This document shows, one piece after another, positions 32,263 through 32,636 of a DNA stretch of 32,636 nucleotides; within the stretch, counting starts at the first letter, position 1, and each line of letters opens with the position of its first letter. Position numbers and translations under genes: made by a program. The DNA comes from an uncultured Aeromonadales bacterium (lineage in GTDB: Bacteria > Pseudomonadota > Gammaproteobacteria > Enterobacterales > Succinivibrionaceae), in the NCBI GenBank assembly GCA_902761645.1, contig CACWLF010000020.1, positions 7,250 through 39,885 of the forward strand. Reading direction: 5' to 3'. Under the pieces are notes generated by a model. That model saw nothing but the letters and a program-made list of their open reading frames with translations, had not been told where the DNA came from and ran no database searches.

Positions 32263-32636
32263 CTATTTTAAAATTTTAGGAACTTTGGTTACCTGCTCTT
32301 TAAGTTCATTCTTTGAAAACCCTGTCAGTTCTGATAGCAGTTTTCTACCGTATTCCTGGAGTGCATTTATTTCTGCTATTCTTTCCTTGTAGGAATTAAG
32401 CTTCATAAGCATCTGCATAACCTGTTGATATTCTTCATCATGAAGCATCTCATTAAAATTCTTTGAATAGACAAACATATAAGGTTGTTTAACCTCATGA
32501 ATAGCCTTATCCAGATAGCGCAGAAAATTTGACTTATCATGGAATGATCCGTACCAACCGGAAACATTACCATCAATATCAACATTCGGTTTATACTCAC
32601 GACTGTAATCATTTTCTTTAACGATAGTACCAACCA
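32263..32636 (-). CDS. Relative of the 172-residue central protein (N-terminus off the right edge)
   Basis: The frame enters from the right edge and stops at 32263. The visible 123 residues include VDIDGNVSGWYGSFHDKSNF, then YLDKAIHEVKQPYMFVYSKN and the helical QMLMKLNSYKERIAEINALQ. They align along their length with the protein at 18613-19131, with the same order of motifs but AT-rich codons. The section between the motifs is shorter in this copy. The gene lies 43 bases before the HTH-like gene and is probably in one operon with it. The ATG at 32478 is internal and is not the start. The function is unknown. Confidence 0.75.
   Translation of the reverse strand, partial: VGTIVKENDYSREYKPNVDIDGNVSGWYGSFHDKSNFLRYLDKAIHEVKQPYMFVYSKNFNEMLHDEEYQQVMQMLMKLNSYKERIAEINALQEYGRKLLSELTGFSKNELKEQVTKVPKILK

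Noticed and set aside
32403-32633. 76-codon minus-strand frame at the right edge
   Set aside because: Another frame of the same strand aligns with the protein at 18613 and is open to the edge; this one is its shadow.

Overview
The window joins two AT-rich blocks of mobile-element character (about 1-11,200 and about 27,900-32,636) to a central block of more balanced composition with chromosome-like gene style (about 11,300-27,880). The tRNA-Ser(GGA) is almost the same as that of enteric bacteria, and DjlA-like proteins, a LysR regulator and Sel1 proteins are present. This points to a Gammaproteobacterium. I suspect an anaerobic gut or rumen member of the Succinivibrionaceae, but that is an impression and not a proof.

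Left block, all on the minus strand: a P-type conjugation (type IV secretion) operon in the order trbB-C-D-E-F-G-H-I-J-L. This is the order of the RP4/IncP Tra2 core, without trbK, and trbL runs off the left edge. Upstream of trbB lies a small XRE-type repressor gene in the place of RP4 trbA. Between the two are three copies of the palindrome TTGCTCATGAGCAA, which look like its operators. A second small DNA-binding gene diverges from the repressor. The block ends near 11.2-11.3 kb at a composition change that falls inside a truncated reading frame.

Central block: a LysR regulator; a secreted Cys-rich Sel1-repeat protein; a secreted 7(1) septoil-knot protein; tRNA-Ser with its promoter; a bile acid:sodium symporter family transporter; a small exported unknown; a 172-residue unknown with a relative at the right edge; and a membrane-anchored protein with a BECR-nuclease-like C-terminus. 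Most striking is a family of five membrane-anchored TerB-like/J-domain (DjlA-like) proteins, one at 14.4 kb and four between 19.9 and 24.9 kb. A sixth protein in the second group keeps only the membrane part. Directly after them come a secreted protein resembling a free-standing subtilisin propeptide (I9-like) and a subtilisin-family (S8) lipoprotein with a complete catalytic tetrad, ended by a clear terminator. I infer a lineage-specific cell-envelope region in which several J proteins could recruit DnaK to different membrane clients next to an exported protease/chaperone pair.

Right block: an inverted-repeat-rich leader, a ParA/IncC-like ATPase and a KorB-like ParB that breaks off after its N-terminal domain. 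Opposing it is a minus-strand set of unknown genes: two tiny ORFs, a 410-residue protein with a coupled 71-residue protein, a 276-residue protein with an HTH-like start, and a 5'-truncated relative of the 172-residue central gene. IncC/KorB and the trb operon belong to the same plasmid backbone type, so the two AT-rich blocks may be parts of one IncP-like integrative element or of related ones.
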